Positions 34,430 through 45,114 are shown, counted from the first letter of the stretch. The stretch: DNA of 64,000 nucleotides from Nocardioides sp. QY071 (GCF_029961765.1 NZ_CP124681.1:1488001-1552000); one strand, 5' to 3'. A program made the numbers and translations. Notes: generated by a model from the sequence alone, not told the origin.

Positions 34430-34461
34430 GGCTTCGAGGCTCGCAAGCTCGCACCTCAGCC
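34430..34461. repeat. Imperfect palindrome, REP-like dispersed element suspected
   Basis: GGCTTCGAGGCTCGC and its imperfect inverse (GCTCGCACCTCAGCC) follow the terminator. Very similar intergenic sequences, of the form GGTTTCGAGGCTCGC...CCTCAACCACCG, are recalled as frequent in Nocardioides and relatives; only one copy is in this window, so its repeated nature cannot be shown here. Confidence 0.4.
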
Positions 34462-34484
34462 ACCGAGTTGAAAAGATGTAACCC

Positions 34485-36047
34485 ATGGCCGTCCCCACCT
34501 TCGTCGACCGCGTGGTCCTGTCCGTGTCCGCCGGTCGCGGCGGCAACGGCGTCGCGTCGGTCCACCGCGAGAAGTTCAAGCCGCTCGGCGGCCCCGACGG
34601 TGGCAACGGCGGTCCGGGTGGCTCGGTCATCCTGCGCGTCGACCCCGACGTGACGACGCTGCTCGACTACCACCACAGCCCGCGCCGCAAGGCCGAGCAC
34701 GGCGGCCACGGTGCCGGCGACCGCCGCAACGGCTCGCACGGCGCCGACCTGGTCCTCGCCGTACCTGCGGGCACCGTCGTCAAGCAGCGCAACGGCGAGG
34801 TCGTCGCCGACCTGGTGACACCCGGCGCGGAGCTGGTCGTCGCCCAGGGCGGACGTGGTGGCCTCGGCAACGCCGCGCTGGCGTCCAAGACGCGCAAGGC
34901 CCCCGGCTTCGCGCTGCTCGGTGAGCCGGGCGACGAGCTCGAGGTCGTCCTCGAGCTCAAGGTCGTCGCCGACGTCGGCCTGGTGGGCTACCCCAGCGCC
35001 GGCAAGTCCAGTCTGATCGCCGCCATCTCGCGGGCCCGGCCCAAGATCGCCGACTACCCGTTCACGACGCTCGTGCCCAACCTCGGCGTGGTCACCGCCG
35101 GCGAGACCGTGTTCACGGTCGCCGACGTACCCGGCCTGATCGAGGGCGCGGCCGAGGGGCGCGGCCTGGGCCACGACTTCCTGCGCCACATCGAGCGCTG
35201 TGCCGCGATCGTGCACGTCCTCGACACGGCGACCCTGGAGCCGGGCCGCAACCCGCTCGACGACCTCGACGTGATCGAGGACGAGCTGCGCCGGTACGGC
35301 GGCCTGGAGGACCGGCCGCGCCTCGTCGCGCTCAACAAGGTCGACGTCCCCGACGGCCGCGGCATCGCCGAGCTGGTGGTCGAGGAGCTGCGCGAGCGCG
35401 GCCTTCGGGTCTTCGAGATCTCGGCGGTGTCCGGCGAGGGCACCCGCGAGCTGATCTACGCGATGGCCGAGATCGTGCTGGCGGCCCGCCAGGCCAAGGC
35501 GACCGAGATCCCGGCACGGATCGTCGTACGGCCCAAGGCGGTCGACGACGACGGCTTCACCGTGAAGCGCACCGGTGCCGGCTGGCGGGTGCGGGGTGCG
35601 AAGCCGGAGCGCTGGGTGCGCCAGACCGACTTCAGCAACGACGAGGCCGTCGGCTACCTCGCCGACCGGCTCAACCGCCTCGGCGTCGAGACCCGGCTGG
35701 TCCAGCTGGGTGCGGTGGAGGGCGACGCCGTCCTCATCGGCCCGACCGAGAACGCGGTGGTCTTCGACTTCAAGCCCGGCATCGACGCGGGCGCCGAGAA
35801 CCTGTCGCGTCGTGGTGAGGACGACCGCTTCCACGAGGCGCGGCCCGCCGCGGCACGCCGCCGCGAGATCCAGGAGCACATGGACGAGCGGGCCGAGGGC
35901 GAGACCCGCGCCGACGTGGCGCGCCGCCTCGACCAGCCCGGGGTCTACGGCCCGAGCTCGTTCGAGATCGGCTCCGAGGAGGACCCCGACGCCAAGCCTG
36001 CGCCGAGCTTCGACGACGACTGGCTGGAGGACGACCCCGGTGAGTGA
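34485..36047 (+). CDS. obg: GTPase Obg/CgtA
   Basis: 520 residues. The Gly-rich Obg fold is at about 1-160 (GGRGGLGNA), then the G domain: GYPSAGKSS (P-loop), [13 protein letters not shown] (switch/G2), DVPGLIEGA (G3), NKVD (G4). The C-terminal OCT domain (about 345-425) is followed by an acidic tail to residue 520. It acts in 50S ribosome assembly and stress control. The last 8 nt overlap proB (GTGAGTGA). The ribosome site is weak, so an upstream ATG-less leader is expected from the gap after rpmA. Confidence 0.95.
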   Translation: MAVPTFVDRVVLSVSAGRGGNGVASVHREKFKPLGGPDGGNGGPGGSVILRVDPDVTTLLDYHHSPRRKAEHGGHGAGDRRNGSHGADLVLAVPAGTVVKQRNGEVVADLVTPGAELVVAQGGRGGLGNAALASKTRKAPGFALLGEPGDELEVVLELKVVADVGLVGYPSAGKSSLIAAISRARPKIADYPFTTLVPNLGVVTAGETVFTVADVPGLIEGAAEGRGLGHDFLRHIERCAAIVHVLDTATLEPGRNPLDDLDVIEDELRRYGGLEDRPRLVALNKVDVPDGRGIAELVVEELRERGLRVFEISAVSGEGTRELIYAMAEIVLAARQAKATEIPARIVVRPKAVDDDGFTVKRTGAGWRVRGAKPERWVRQTDFSNDEAVGYLADRLNRLGVETRLVQLGAVEGDAVLIGPTENAVVFDFKPGIDAGAENLSRRGEDDRFHEARPAAARRREIQEHMDERAEGETRADVARRLDQPGVYGPSSFEIGSEEDPDAKPAPSFDDDWLEDDPGE

Positions 36048-37155
36048 GCGCGCCCTGGTGACGCAGGCGCGCCGGATCGTGGTCAAGGTCGGCTCGTCGT
36101 CCCTGACCACCGCAGCCGGGGGCATCGCCCCCGAGCGGATGAGCGCGCTCGTCGACGTCCTCGCCGCCGCCCGGGCGCGCGGCGCCGAGGTCGTCCTGGT
36201 GTCCTCGGGCGCGATCGCCGCGGGCCTCGCGCCGCTCGGCCTGCGCAAGCGGCCGCGCGGGCTCGCGGCCCAGCAGGCCGCGGCCAGCGTGGGCCAGGGC
36301 CTGCTCGTGCACCGCTACACCGAGGAGCTCGCCCGCCACGGCCTGATCGCCGGGCAGGTGCTGCTCACCCTCGACGACGTCACCCGGCGCTCCCACTACC
36401 GCAACGCGCACCAGACGTTCGCGCAGCTGCTCGAGCTCGGCGTGATCCCGATCGTCAACGAGAACGACACGGTCGCGACCACCGAGATCCGCTTCGGCGA
36501 CAACGACCGGCTGGCCGCGCTGGTCGCGCACCTGGTCCACGCCGACCTGCTGGTGCTGCTCTCGGACGTCGACGGCCTGTACGACGGCCCTCCGTCGCGC
36601 CCCGGCGCGCGGTTGATCCCCGACGTGCGCACCGACGCCGACCTCGCCGATGTCGTGGTGGGCTCGGTCGGCGCCGCCGGTGTCGGCACCGGCGGCATGG
36701 TGACCAAGGTCGACGCCGCCGCGATCGCGACCGGCTCGGGGATCCCGGTCGTCCTCACCTCCGCCGACCGGGCGGGCGAGGCGCTGGCGGGCAAGTCGGT
36801 CGGAACCCTGTTCCACCCCACCGGCAAGCGCCGGCCCACGCGGCTGCTCTGGCTACGGCACGCCACCGAGGCCAAGGGTGCACTGGTCCTGGACGCCGGC
36901 GCGGTGCGCGCCGTGGTCGAGCGGCGCGCGTCCCTGCTGGCCGCCGGTGTCACCGGTGTACAGGGCGACTTCAGCGCGGGCGACCCGGTCGACCTGCTCG
37001 ACCCCGACGGCGGTGTCGTGGCCCGGGGCCTGGTCAACTTCGACGCGGCCGAGGTCCCCGACCTGCTCGGTCGCTCGTCGAAGGATCTCAAGCGCGAGCT
37101 CGGGGCGGCGTACGAGCGCGAGGTCATCCACCGCGACGACCTCGTCATCCTCTGA
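36040..37155 (+). CDS. proB: Glutamate 5-kinase
   Basis: 371 residues. The amino-acid-kinase fold has [10 protein letters not shown] at the N-terminus, [17 protein letters not shown] and DVDGLYDG; the C-terminal PUA domain covers about 285-371. It phosphorylates L-glutamate in the first step of proline synthesis. GTG at 36040 is chosen: it overlaps the obg stop by 8 nt and gives the standard start. proA is not next to it here. The 3' end overlaps the convergent monooxygenase by 11 nt. Confidence 0.94.
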   Translation: MSERALVTQARRIVVKVGSSSLTTAAGGIAPERMSALVDVLAAARARGAEVVLVSSGAIAAGLAPLGLRKRPRGLAAQQAAASVGQGLLVHRYTEELARHGLIAGQVLLTLDDVTRRSHYRNAHQTFAQLLELGVIPIVNENDTVATTEIRFGDNDRLAALVAHLVHADLLVLLSDVDGLYDGPPSRPGARLIPDVRTDADLADVVVGSVGAAGVGTGGMVTKVDAAAIATGSGIPVVLTSADRAGEALAGKSVGTLFHPTGKRRPTRLLWLRHATEAKGALVLDAGAVRAVVERRASLLAAGVTGVQGDFSAGDPVDLLDPDGGVVARGLVNFDAAEVPDLLGRSSKDLKRELGAAYEREVIHRDDLVIL

Positions 37156-38221
37156 GCGCCCGCAGCACCCATCCGTCGGGCACCAGCGCCGAGAGGCGGT
37201 GCACGACCGCGGGCGCGTCGACGACCCGGCTGGCGGCGCGCGATGCCCGCACCGCCCGCTCGGCGGGGCGGCGCCGCTGTCGCTCGAAGGCCGTGAACGC
37301 AGTCGCAGGCGTCCCTGGCACGGCGAGCAGCGCCGCCAGCAGCGCAGCGTCGACCAGCGCCTGCCCACCGCCCTGTCCCAGGTGTGGGCGCATCGGGTGG
37401 GCGGCGTCGCCCAGCACCACGACCGGGCCGTCGGTCCAGTGCCGCAGCCGGCCGCGGTCCAGCACGTCGTTGCGGCTCACGGTCGCGGGGTCCGTGCCGG
37501 CCAGCACCCGCGCCACGGGGTCCGGCCAGCCCCGGAACGCCCGAGCGACATGGGCGAGCTCGTCGGGCGCCGTGCCGCCCTCGGGCTCGCGGACCGTCGC
37601 GAACCAGTAGGCCAGGTCGTCGCCCAGGGGCACCACGCCGAGCTCCTGGCGCTCGCCCCAGACCTGCACGGGCGTCAGCCCCGGTGCGCTGGTCAGGCCG
37701 CGCCAGGCCGGGAAGCCGGCGTACGTCTCGCCCAGGCCGGGCTGCAGGGTCCGCGCCACCAGCGACCGGAAGCCGTCGGCGCCGACCAGCGCGGCCGCGT
37801 CGATCGGTCCGCCGGAGGTCTCGACCCACACCCCGCTGCCGGTCCGCCGGTAGCCGGTGACCGCGCACCCGAACGTGACGCTGCCGGGAGCCGTCGCGGC
37901 GTGCAGGACCTCGACCAGCACCCCACGACGTACGGCGAGCAGCGGCAGGTCCAACGACCGGATGGTCCGTCCGGCGCGCGTGCGGACCGTCCCGGGCCCG
38001 ACGGGGTGCCCCGCCGCGCGGACGGCGGTCCCGACGCCGATCCGGTCGAGCGCGTCGAGCGCGGCCGGCCAGAGCGAGATCGCGCCGCCGGTGCTGCCGA
38101 GGGCGGGCCGCTCGTCGAGCAGCCGGTAGCGCCACGGGGTGCCGGCGTGGGTGAGTCCCGCCGCGAGGGCCAGGCCGGCGATCCCGGCCCCGGCGATCAC
38201 CAGCTCAGGTTCCTCGGGCAC
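37145..38221 (-). CDS. FAD-dependent monooxygenase (PHBH-like)
   Basis: 358 residues. FAD motifs: VIAGAGIAGLALA (7-19), the middle LVGADGFRS (DG motif) and GDAAHPMRPHLGQGGGQALVDA (FAD/NADPH). Members hydroxylate aromatic or similar substrates with NAD(P)H and oxygen. GTG at 38221 is selected, as no ribosome site is seen and a TACCGT-like box lies 8-13 nt upstream. It stands alone between proB and the cysteine desulfurase; substrate unknown. Confidence 0.85.
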   Translation of the reverse strand: MPEEPELVIAGAGIAGLALAAGLTHAGTPWRYRLLDERPALGSTGGAISLWPAALDALDRIGVGTAVRAAGHPVGPGTVRTRAGRTIRSLDLPLLAVRRGVLVEVLHAATAPGSVTFGCAVTGYRRTGSGVWVETSGGPIDAAALVGADGFRSLVARTLQPGLGETYAGFPAWRGLTSAPGLTPVQVWGERQELGVVPLGDDLAYWFATVREPEGGTAPDELAHVARAFRGWPDPVARVLAGTDPATVSRNDVLDRGRLRHWTDGPVVVLGDAAHPMRPHLGQGGGQALVDAALLAALLAVPGTPATAFTAFERQRRRPAERAVRASRAASRVVDAPAVVHRLSALVPDGWVLRALRG

Positions 38222-38288
38222 GTGGCCACGGTAGCGACGCGTGGCAGTTGGTCGCCGCTCCCGGGGGCGCCGTAACCTTGGAGGCGCC

Positions 38289-39464
38289 ATGAACGACTCC
38301 CGGACGGTCTACCTCGACCACGCCGCGACGACGCCGATGACCGACGTCGCGGTGGAGGCGATGACCGCCCACCTGCGCGAGGTCGGCAACGCCAGCTCGT
38401 TGCACGCCTCGGGCCGCCGCGCCCGCCGGGTGGTCGAGGAGTCACGCGAGACCGTCGCACAGGCCCTGGGCTGCCGGCCGGGCGAGGTGGTGTTCACGTC
38501 CGGCGGCACGGAGGCCGACAACCTCGCGGTCAAGGGCCTGTACTGGTCGCGCCGCGACGCCGACCCGCGCCGCACCCGGATCCTGGCGACCGCGGTCGAG
38601 CACCACGCGGTGCTGGACGCGCTCGCCTGGCTCGAGGAGCACGAGGGCGCCGACGTCGAGCTGCTGCCCGTCGACCACGACGGCCGGCTCGAGGTCGACG
38701 CGCTGCGGGCCGCGGTGGAGCGCGAGCCGGAGTCGGTCGCGCTGGTCACCGTGATGTGGGCCAACAACGAGGTCGGCACCCTCCAGCCGGTCGGCGAGGT
38801 GGTCGCCGTCGCCCGGCCCCACGGCATCCCCGTGCACACCGACGCCGTGCAGGCGGTCGGCGCCACTCCGGTCGACTTCGCCGCCTCGGGCGTCGATGCG
38901 CTGTCCCTGTCGGGGCACAAGGTCGGCGGGCCGCAGGGCGTCGGTGCGCTCGTCGTACGACGCGAGGTCGAGCTGGCCGCTCTGGTCCACGGCGGCGGGC
39001 AGGAGCGTGACGTGCGCAGCGGCACGCTCGACGTCCCCGCGATCGCGGGGTTCGCGGCCGCGGTCGAGCTCGCGGTCAAGCAGCAGAGCGAGCACGCCGC
39101 CCGGCTGACCGGCCTGCGTGACGACCTCGTCGACGCCGTACGACGGGCCGTGCCGGACGCTGTCCTCAACGGCGACCCGGTCGGCCGGCTGCCCGGCAAC
39201 GCCCACCTCAGCTTCCCCGGCTGCGAGGGCGACTCGCTGCTCATGCTGCTCGACGCCCGCGGCATCGAGTGCTCGACCGGCTCGGCCTGCTCGGCCGGCG
39301 TACCCCAGCCCTCGCACGTCCTGCTCGCCATGGGGCGCACCAGCGACGAGGCGCGCAGCTCGCTGCGGTTCAGCCTGGGCCACACCAGCAGCGCCTCCGA
39401 CGTCGAGGCGGTCGCCGGCGCGATCGGGGCCGTCGTCGAGCGGGCCCGTGCGGCCCGCGCCTGA
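38289..39464 (+). CDS. Cysteine desulfurase (IscS/NifS family)
   Basis: 391 residues. [10 protein letters not shown] at the start, HTDAVQAVG, the PLP lysine in [12 protein letters not shown], and the catalytic-Cys loop STGSACSAG near residue 325. It removes sulfur from cysteine for tRNA thiolation and Fe-S clusters. mnmA follows 20 nt downstream, so its main job here is probably to feed MnmA. A TAACCT box (38273) and GGAGG are upstream. Confidence 0.92.
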   Translation: MNDSRTVYLDHAATTPMTDVAVEAMTAHLREVGNASSLHASGRRARRVVEESRETVAQALGCRPGEVVFTSGGTEADNLAVKGLYWSRRDADPRRTRILATAVEHHAVLDALAWLEEHEGADVELLPVDHDGRLEVDALRAAVEREPESVALVTVMWANNEVGTLQPVGEVVAVARPHGIPVHTDAVQAVGATPVDFAASGVDALSLSGHKVGGPQGVGALVVRREVELAALVHGGGQERDVRSGTLDVPAIAGFAAAVELAVKQQSEHAARLTGLRDDLVDAVRRAVPDAVLNGDPVGRLPGNAHLSFPGCEGDSLLMLLDARGIECSTGSACSAGVPQPSHVLLAMGRTSDEARSSLRFSLGHTSSASDVEAVAGAIGAVVERARAARA

Positions 39465-39484
39465 GCGCCGGAGGTGAGCACGGG

Positions 39485-40600
39485 ATGAAGGTCGTCGCCG
39501 CCATGTCCGGGGGAGTGGACTCCGCCGTCGCCGCCGCCCGCGCCGCCGAGGCCGGGCACGAGGTGACGGGCATCCACCTGGCCCTCTCGCGCAACCCGAA
39601 GTCCTACCGCACCGGCGCCCGCGGCTGCTGCACCATCGAGGACGCCAACGACGCCCGCCGCGCGGCCGACGTGATCGGGATCCCGTTCTACGTCTGGGAC
39701 CTGTCCGACCGCTTCCACACCGACGTGGTCGAGGACTTCATGGACACCTACGCGGCCGGGCAGACGCCCAACCCGTGCCTGCGCTGCAACGAGAAGATCA
39801 AGTTCGCCGCGGTGCTCGACAAGGCGCTGGCGCTGGGCTTCGACGCGGTCGCGACCGGGCACTACGCCTCGGTCCGCGCGTCGGCGGGTGGCGAGATCGA
39901 GCTGCACCGCGCCGTCGACGGGGCCAAGGACCAGTCCTACGTGCTCGGCGTGCTCGACGAGCAGCAGCTGCGGCACTCGCTGTTCCCGCTCGGAGACACA
40001 CCGAAGCCGCAGGTGCGCGCCGAGGCCGCCGCGCGCGGGCTGCTGGTCGCAGACAAGCCCGACAGCCACGACATCTGCTTCGTCGCCGACGGTGACAACA
40101 CCGGCTGGCTGCGCGAGAAGCTCGGTGACCGTGCACCCAACCAGGGCGGCGAGATCGTCGACGACCTCACCGGCGCGGTGCTCGGCGAGCACACCGGCAC
40201 CTACGGCTTCACCATCGGCCAGCGCAAGGGCCTGCGCCTGGGGCACCCCGCGCCCGACGGCCGGCCGCGCTACGTCCTCGACATCGAGCCCGTCTCCGGC
40301 ACCGTGACGGTCGGCCCCCGTGAGCGGCTCGCCGTCGACCGGGTCGAGGGTGACCGGGTGCGCTGGTGCGGACGCCCACTCGCTGCCGGCACCGTCCTCG
40401 ACGGCTCCGAGGTGAGCGTCCAGCTGCGCGCCCACGGCGCCGAGCACCGGGCGGTCGTCCACGTCGGCGCCGATTCCCTGCGCGTCGACCTGATCGAGCA
40501 CGCCGAGGGCATCGCGCCCGGCCAGGCCGTGGTGGTGTACGACGGCACCCGGGTCGTCGGGTCCGCCACCATCACCGCCACCCGGCGGGTGACGGTGTGA
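39485..40600 (+). CDS. mnmA: tRNA-specific 2-thiouridylase MnmA
   Basis: 371 residues. PP-loop SGGVDS (8-13), catalytic Cys98 in NPCLRCN and Cys198 in DICFV, spaced about 100 residues as in the family. The beta-barrel C-terminus covers about 265-371. It thiolates U34 of Glu, Gln and Lys tRNAs. It overlaps the next gene by 4 nt (GTGA) and follows the cysteine desulfurase. Confidence 0.95.
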   Translation: MKVVAAMSGGVDSAVAAARAAEAGHEVTGIHLALSRNPKSYRTGARGCCTIEDANDARRAADVIGIPFYVWDLSDRFHTDVVEDFMDTYAAGQTPNPCLRCNEKIKFAAVLDKALALGFDAVATGHYASVRASAGGEIELHRAVDGAKDQSYVLGVLDEQQLRHSLFPLGDTPKPQVRAEAAARGLLVADKPDSHDICFVADGDNTGWLREKLGDRAPNQGGEIVDDLTGAVLGEHTGTYGFTIGQRKGLRLGHPAPDGRPRYVLDIEPVSGTVTVGPRERLAVDRVEGDRVRWCGRPLAAGTVLDGSEVSVQLRAHGAEHRAVVHVGADSLRVDLIEHAEGIAPGQAVVVYDGTRVVGSATITATRRVTV

Positions 40601-41628
40601 GTGCCGGTGTGAGTGCCGGTGTGAGGGGCACCGGCGTCGGCTCCTTCCCCGGCGACACCCAGCGCGACTACGACGAGGCCCTGTCCGTCGTGCTCGGCGA
40701 GCTCGCGGGCGATGCGCACGGACTGGCGTTCGTGCCCGAGGTGCCCGGCCGCGGCGCCGGCGCCGCGATGACCGGGCGCACCCTGGGCCTGGTCACCGAG
40801 CTCGACGCCGACCTGCAGCCCGAGGGCTGGCGGCTCACCGGCACCTCCGGCGCCGCGCCGCTCGACCAGCGCCGGGCCCGCAGCCTGCTCGCCCAGGACC
40901 TCGACACCCTCGAGGAGCGCGCCGCGGGCCACGCCGGGCCGTTCAAGGTCCAGGTCACCGGGCCGTGGACGCTTGCCGCCACCGTCGAGCGGCCCCGCGG
41001 CGACAAGCTGCTCGCCGACCACGGTGCTCGCCGCGAGCTCGCGCAGGCGCTCGCGGTCGCGGTGACCGACCACCTGGCCGACGTACGCCGCCGCCTGCCG
41101 GAGGCCACCGAGCTGGTCCTCCAGCTCGACGAGCCGGCGCTTCCGGCGGTGCTGGCGGCCGGCGTACCGACGGCGTCGGGGTTCGGCAAGCACCGGACCG
41201 TCCACCCGCCCGAGGCCAGCGAGGCGCTCGAGTGGGTACTCACCGCGGCGAGCGCTGCCGGCGCGACACCGTGGGTGCACTGCTGCGCGCCGGACGGGCC
41301 GATCGGGCTGCTCCGTGGCGCCGGTGCCCACGGCGTGATGGTCGACCTCGACCTGCTCGACGCCGACGGCCACGACGCGGCCGCGGAGGCGCTGGAGGCG
41401 GGCGACACGATCGTGCTCGGCGTCGTGCCTGCGACCGGCCCGCTGCCGGGCGACAAGGTGCTGGTGGAGCGGGTGCTGCGTTGGCTCGACCTGCTCGGCC
41501 TCGACCCCGAGAAGGTCGGCGGCTCACTGGCGGTCTCGCCGTCCTGCGGGCTCGCCGGCAGCACCCGGGCCGAGGCTCGCCACGCCCTCGAGCTGGCCCG
41601 GAACGTGGCGAGGTCCGTGTCAGGCTGA
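40597..41628 (+). CDS. Cobalamin-independent methionine synthase-like protein (core MetE)
   Basis: 343 residues, about half of full MetE. It carries the UROD/MetE-like TIM barrel: TGVGSFPG at the start, [20 protein letters not shown] (His-Cys Zn ligands) and SPSCGLAGS with the third Zn ligand. Without the MetE N-terminal half it may use another methyl donor. The start region repeats GTGAGTGCCGGT twice, giving GTG starts at 40597, 40609 and 40621; the first overlaps the mnmA stop and is used here. Confidence 0.85.
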   Translation: MSAGVSAGVRGTGVGSFPGDTQRDYDEALSVVLGELAGDAHGLAFVPEVPGRGAGAAMTGRTLGLVTELDADLQPEGWRLTGTSGAAPLDQRRARSLLAQDLDTLEERAAGHAGPFKVQVTGPWTLAATVERPRGDKLLADHGARRELAQALAVAVTDHLADVRRRLPEATELVLQLDEPALPAVLAAGVPTASGFGKHRTVHPPEASEALEWVLTAASAAGATPWVHCCAPDGPIGLLRGAGAHGVMVDLDLLDADGHDAAAEALEAGDTIVLGVVPATGPLPGDKVLVERVLRWLDLLGLDPEKVGGSLAVSPSCGLAGSTRAEARHALELARNVARSVSG

Positions 41629-41632
41629 CCGG

Positions 41633-42700
41633 GTGAGCACTCGGGGCTACCTGCTCAAGAACCTCGCCGCCGGGCTGGTCGTGCTCGGCGTGATCTCAGG
41701 GGTCGTCGCGCTCGTCCGCTGGATCTCGGGGCCCGACGACGACCCCGCCCCGGCGACCAAGAGGGCGATCGCGGCCGTGGCCGTCGACGTGCTCGACCTC
41801 CACCCGACGTCCTTCAACGTCAACCCCTCCTACGACGTCCCCGACCCGCTCGGCGTCGAGATCCGGTTCCGGCCGCCGGGGGAGAAGGGCGACTCGCACT
41901 ACCTCCACGTCGGTGTCGACGCGGCCGGGACCCGCGATCTCGAGGAGTGCAGCGAGTACTACGACTGCGCCGAGTGGGACGGTCACGGCGGCCGCTTCCA
42001 CCTGTCCTGGCAGGAGGAGGAGCCCGAGGAGGACCCCGGGATCCTCACACTCACCTTCCGCACGGCTGCCGGCGAGGAGCGCAGCGTCACCTACGCCGGC
42101 GAGCAGCTCACCGGCGACCCGCGCGAGCAGGACCTGCCCCTCAGCGTCGAGGGCGACCTGGTCCGGCTGCTGACCGACGACCGGTTCTCCGCGACCACCA
42201 CCCGGGCGATGGTCGACGCCGACCTGCCGAAGTGGCCGAAGGACGACACCCTCGGCGACCCGGTCCCGACCACGCCCGAGGTCGTCGCGCAGTGGATGGT
42301 CGAGGAGGGGGTCCGTGACGTTCCGCAGCGGCGTCCGGTCGACACGACGGCGTACGGTGACGGCGCGGTCGGCATCGAGCTGGTCGCCAGGGACCACACC
42401 ACGAGCGTGGTGCTGGTACCGAAGGACAGCCCGTCGGTCCCCACCTGCGGCCCGGAGTGGCACTGCGTGACGAAGCGGGACGTCGTGCGCGGCTGGCAGC
42501 AGGGCGTGGCCATCGCGATCCGGCACACGGCGGACGCGGTCGCGCTGGTGACGGTCCGGGCGCCGAGCGTGGACGGGCCGATCGGGCGGCGTACCCGCGA
42601 CGGCCGGGTGGGGCAGGACTACCTGGCGTTGGCCGACGGGTTCGCCGCCTTCACGCTGACGACGACCAAGGAGTTCGCCGCCGGGGTACCCGCGTCCTGA
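41633..42700 (+). CDS. Membrane-anchored hypothetical protein
   Basis: 355 residues. One membrane helix near the N-terminus (about 10-28, NLAAGLVVLGVISGVVALV) with the rest outside. The external part has many acidic residues and two Cys pairs (EECSEYYDCAEW and TCGPEWHCVTK), likely disulfides. No known family was recognised. GTG start 4 nt after the methionine synthase stop. It is followed by the palindrome pair at 42713 and is convergent with the MFS gene. Confidence 0.7.
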   Translation: MSTRGYLLKNLAAGLVVLGVISGVVALVRWISGPDDDPAPATKRAIAAVAVDVLDLHPTSFNVNPSYDVPDPLGVEIRFRPPGEKGDSHYLHVGVDAAGTRDLEECSEYYDCAEWDGHGGRFHLSWQEEEPEEDPGILTLTFRTAAGEERSVTYAGEQLTGDPREQDLPLSVEGDLVRLLTDDRFSATTTRAMVDADLPKWPKDDTLGDPVPTTPEVVAQWMVEEGVRDVPQRRPVDTTAYGDGAVGIELVARDHTTSVVLVPKDSPSVPTCGPEWHCVTKRDVVRGWQQGVAIAIRHTADAVALVTVRAPSVDGPIGRRTRDGRVGQDYLALADGFAAFTLTTTKEFAAGVPAS

Positions 42701-42712
42701 GCCTGTGACGCC

Positions 42713-42750
42713 AATCCCCCTAACCGTTCGATCGAACGGTTAGGGGGATT
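42713..42750. repeat. Palindrome copy 1 (perfect, 38 bp) with core CCGTTCGATCGAACGG
   Basis: A perfect 38-bp palindrome (19-bp arms) centred between 42731 and 42732, framed by CCCCC and GGGGG. It lies 12 nt after the stop of the + gene. ATTTG follows on the + side, so it may terminate both convergent genes. The 16-bp core is identical in all four copies of the window. Confidence 0.85.
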
Positions 42751-42762
42751 TGTCGCTCCGAA

Positions 42763-42800
42763 ACTCCCCCTAGCCGTTCGATCGAACGGAAAGAGGGAGT
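42763..42800. repeat. Palindrome copy 2 (imperfect) with the same core
   Basis: Centred exactly 50 bp after copy 1. The core CCGTTCGATCGAACGG is intact but three outer pairs of 19 are mismatched. It lies 13 nt before the MFS gene's stop. Confidence 0.8.
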
Positions 42801-42813
42801 AGGAGCGTCGGGA

Positions 42814-44466
42814 TCAGCCGACGTGGACGCCCTCGGGCGCGTCGGTCGCCAGCTCGGTGTGCTTGACGTTGAGGAACGCCCAGATCACCGCGGACGCCGC
42901 GAGCATCAGCATCGAGGCGACCAGGAAGGCGTGCGTGGCGCCCTCCGGGAAGCTCGAGCCGAAGATGGCGGACTCGAGGAAGGTCAAGTCGGTGCCGGGA
43001 ACCACCGCGTTGGGGTCGCCCCCACCGGCCACGATCGCCTCCGCCATCGGCTTGGCGACCGCGCTGGCCTGGTTGTTGGTGAAGTGCAGCGCGACCGTGC
43101 TCAGCGTCGCCAGGCCGAGGGCGCCGCCGACCTGCTGCATCGTGTTGAGGACGCCGGAGCCGATGCCGGAGTCCTCGGAGCGGACGTGGTGCACCGCGGT
43201 GAGGGTCATCGGCACGAACACCATGCCCATGCCGACCGCCATCAGGACGATGAACGGGAAGAGTTGCGTCCAGTAGTTGATGTCGGCACCGCCGTCGGTC
43301 AGGGCGGTGAGCACGGACTTCGGGGACTCGTCGATCGGGATGCGGGAGAACATGAACAGCGCGGTCGCGGCGAGCAGGGTGCCGGTGCCGGCGAGGAAGC
43401 GTGCGTCGACCCGGGCGACGAGGTTGGACGCCAGGCCGGCGCCGACCACGATGCCGAAGGAGAACGGCAGGAACGCGAAGCCGGCCTCGAGCGGGCTGAA
43501 GCCCATGATCTGCTGGATGAACAGGCTCAGGAAGTAGAACATCGCGAACATCGCGGCCGGGGCGATCATCATCGCCACGAAGCTCGTGGCGCGGGTCCGG
43601 CTGGCGAAGATGCGCACCGGAAGCAGCGGGTGCTTGACCCGCGACTCGATGACCGCGAACGCGACCAGGAGGGCGACACCGGCGACCAGGGACGTGATCG
43701 TCTGGACGTGGTCCCAGCCGTAGGCCTCCTCGCCGGCACGCGAGAGGCCGAAGACGATGCCGAGCAGGCCGAGGGTGCCGGTGATGGCGCCGGGGACGTC
43801 CATCTCACCCGGGTGCGACTCCGACTCCGCCAGGACGCGCGGAGCGAGGAACGCCGCGACCAGGCCGATCGGGACGTTGATCAGGAAGGTCATCCGCCAG
43901 CCCTCGACGTCGAGTCCGAGGAAGGAGTCGAGGCCGGTCAGCCAGCCGCCGAGGATCAGGCCGATCGCCGCACCGACGCCGGACATCGTCGCGTAGGCGG
44001 CCATCGCCTTGTTGCGGGCCGGTCCGGCCGCGAAGGTCGTGGTGATCAGAGCCAGTGCGGCCGGTGCGGCCATCGCGGCACCGACGCCCTGCAGTGCGCG
44101 CGACGCGAGGAGCATGGCCTCGTTGGCCGCGAGACCACCGAGCAGGGAGGCGATCGAGAACACCGTGAGGCCGGTCATGAACAGCCGGCGACGCCCGTAG
44201 AGGTCACCGAGGCGTCCGCCGAGGAGCAGCAGCCCGCCGAAGGCGAGCGCGTAGCCGGTCACGATCCAGGTCAGGTTGGCCTGGGAGATGGAGAGGTCGC
44301 CGCCGATGTAGGGCAGGGCGATGTTGGCGATGGTGGAGTCGAGCACCACCATCAGCTGCGCTGTGAGGATCAGCACGAGCGCGAGCCCGGGGTGGGACCG
44401 GTGCTTGCTCTCGACGGCTGCGGAAGAGGTCGTCTCCGGAGGGTCGAGAGACTCGACGTCGGACAT
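42814..44466 (-). CDS. MFS multidrug efflux transporter, DHA2 family
   Basis: 550 residues, 14 membrane spans. Start-loop motif LDSTIANIALPYIGGDL (motif D1), GGRLGDLYGRRRLF (motif A), and AYATMSGVGAAIGLILGGWLTG (motif C, antiporter). It probably exports a lipophilic compound by proton exchange. The TetR-family gene lies 42 nt upstream on the same strand, and the two probably form one autoregulated operon. ATG with AAGGAA before it. Confidence 0.9.
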   Translation of the reverse strand: MSDVESLDPPETTSSAAVESKHRSHPGLALVLILTAQLMVVLDSTIANIALPYIGGDLSISQANLTWIVTGYALAFGGLLLLGGRLGDLYGRRRLFMTGLTVFSIASLLGGLAANEAMLLASRALQGVGAAMAAPAALALITTTFAAGPARNKAMAAYATMSGVGAAIGLILGGWLTGLDSFLGLDVEGWRMTFLINVPIGLVAAFLAPRVLAESESHPGEMDVPGAITGTLGLLGIVFGLSRAGEEAYGWDHVQTITSLVAGVALLVAFAVIESRVKHPLLPVRIFASRTRATSFVAMMIAPAAMFAMFYFLSLFIQQIMGFSPLEAGFAFLPFSFGIVVGAGLASNLVARVDARFLAGTGTLLAATALFMFSRIPIDESPKSVLTALTDGGADINYWTQLFPFIVLMAVGMGMVFVPMTLTAVHHVRSEDSGIGSGVLNTMQQVGGALGLATLSTVALHFTNNQASAVAKPMAEAIVAGGGDPNAVVPGTDLTFLESAIFGSSFPEGATHAFLVASMLMLAASAVIWAFLNVKHTELATDAPEGVHVG

Positions 44467-44508
44467 GTTGTTTCCTTCGTGTCGTGGTGGGAGTGGGCGT
44501 TGCTTCGG

Positions 44509-45114
44509 TCAGCCGCGGGTGGCGGCCGGGAGGATGACCTGGTCGACCACGCGGGCGATCAGGTCGGGCGTCGGGGGATCCCCGAGGAGGAAGCCGCGGT
44601 GCAGGACGATGCCCGGCAGTGCGGCGGTGAGGATGTCGAGGTCGATGTCGTCGCGCAGCTCGCCCCGCAGGCGGGCCCGCTCGTAGATCTCGCGGCCGAC
44701 GGCCACCTTGGGGGCGATGAACCGCTCGCGGAACGCCGCGGCGAACGCCGGGTCGCGGCCGATGGCCGTGACGACGCTGCCGAGGAGGGCGGTCTGGTGC
44801 TCGTCGGTGAGGCCGCCGTGGCCGCAGAACATGGCGAGCAGGTCGCCGCGGAGGCTGCCGGTGTCCTGGGGCGCCGCGAGCGGGGTCTTCTCCGACATGA
44901 GGGCGTCGATCACGAGCGCCGCCTTGCCGTCCCACTTGCGGTAGAGCGTCGCCTTGGACGCCTTGGCCTGGGTCGCGACAGCGTCCATGGTGAGCCGGTC
45001 GTAACCGACGTCGACGAGTACGGCGAGGGTCGCGTCGAGGATCTCCTGCTCGCGATCGCCCTCGACCCGGGGGCGCGTCGGCGCCTCGGGGACACTCGGC
45101 TTGCGGGGTGACAC
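44509..45114 (-). CDS. TetR/AcrR-family repressor of the MFS pump
   Basis: 201 residues. The N-terminal HTH: EILDATLAVLVDVGYDRLTMDAVATQAKASKATLYRKWDGKAALV (about 23-67), followed by a C-terminal ligand domain (TetR_C33-like). GTG start with GGAGG 5 nt away. Two palindromes centred at 45145 and 45173 in its promoter are likely operators. It should repress itself and the efflux gene, and may affect ligA which is divergent. Confidence 0.9.
   Translation of the reverse strand: MSPRKPSVPEAPTRPRVEGDREQEILDATLAVLVDVGYDRLTMDAVATQAKASKATLYRKWDGKAALVIDALMSEKTPLAAPQDTGSLRGDLLAMFCGHGGLTDEHQTALLGSVVTAIGRDPAFAAAFRERFIAPKVAVGREIYERARLRGELRDDIDLDILTAALPGIVLHRGFLLGDPPTPDLIARVVDQVILPAATRG

Noticed and set aside
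41633..42700. Hypothetical protein considered as a secreted copper or B12 protein
   Set aside because: No metal-binding motif, not in an operon with such genes, and only acidic and Cys-pair features are visible.
42713..42800. Palindrome pair considered as a TetR operator for the MFS gene
   Set aside because: It lies after the 3' ends of both genes, not near a promoter, and does not match the AACGGAAC sites found upstream of tetR.
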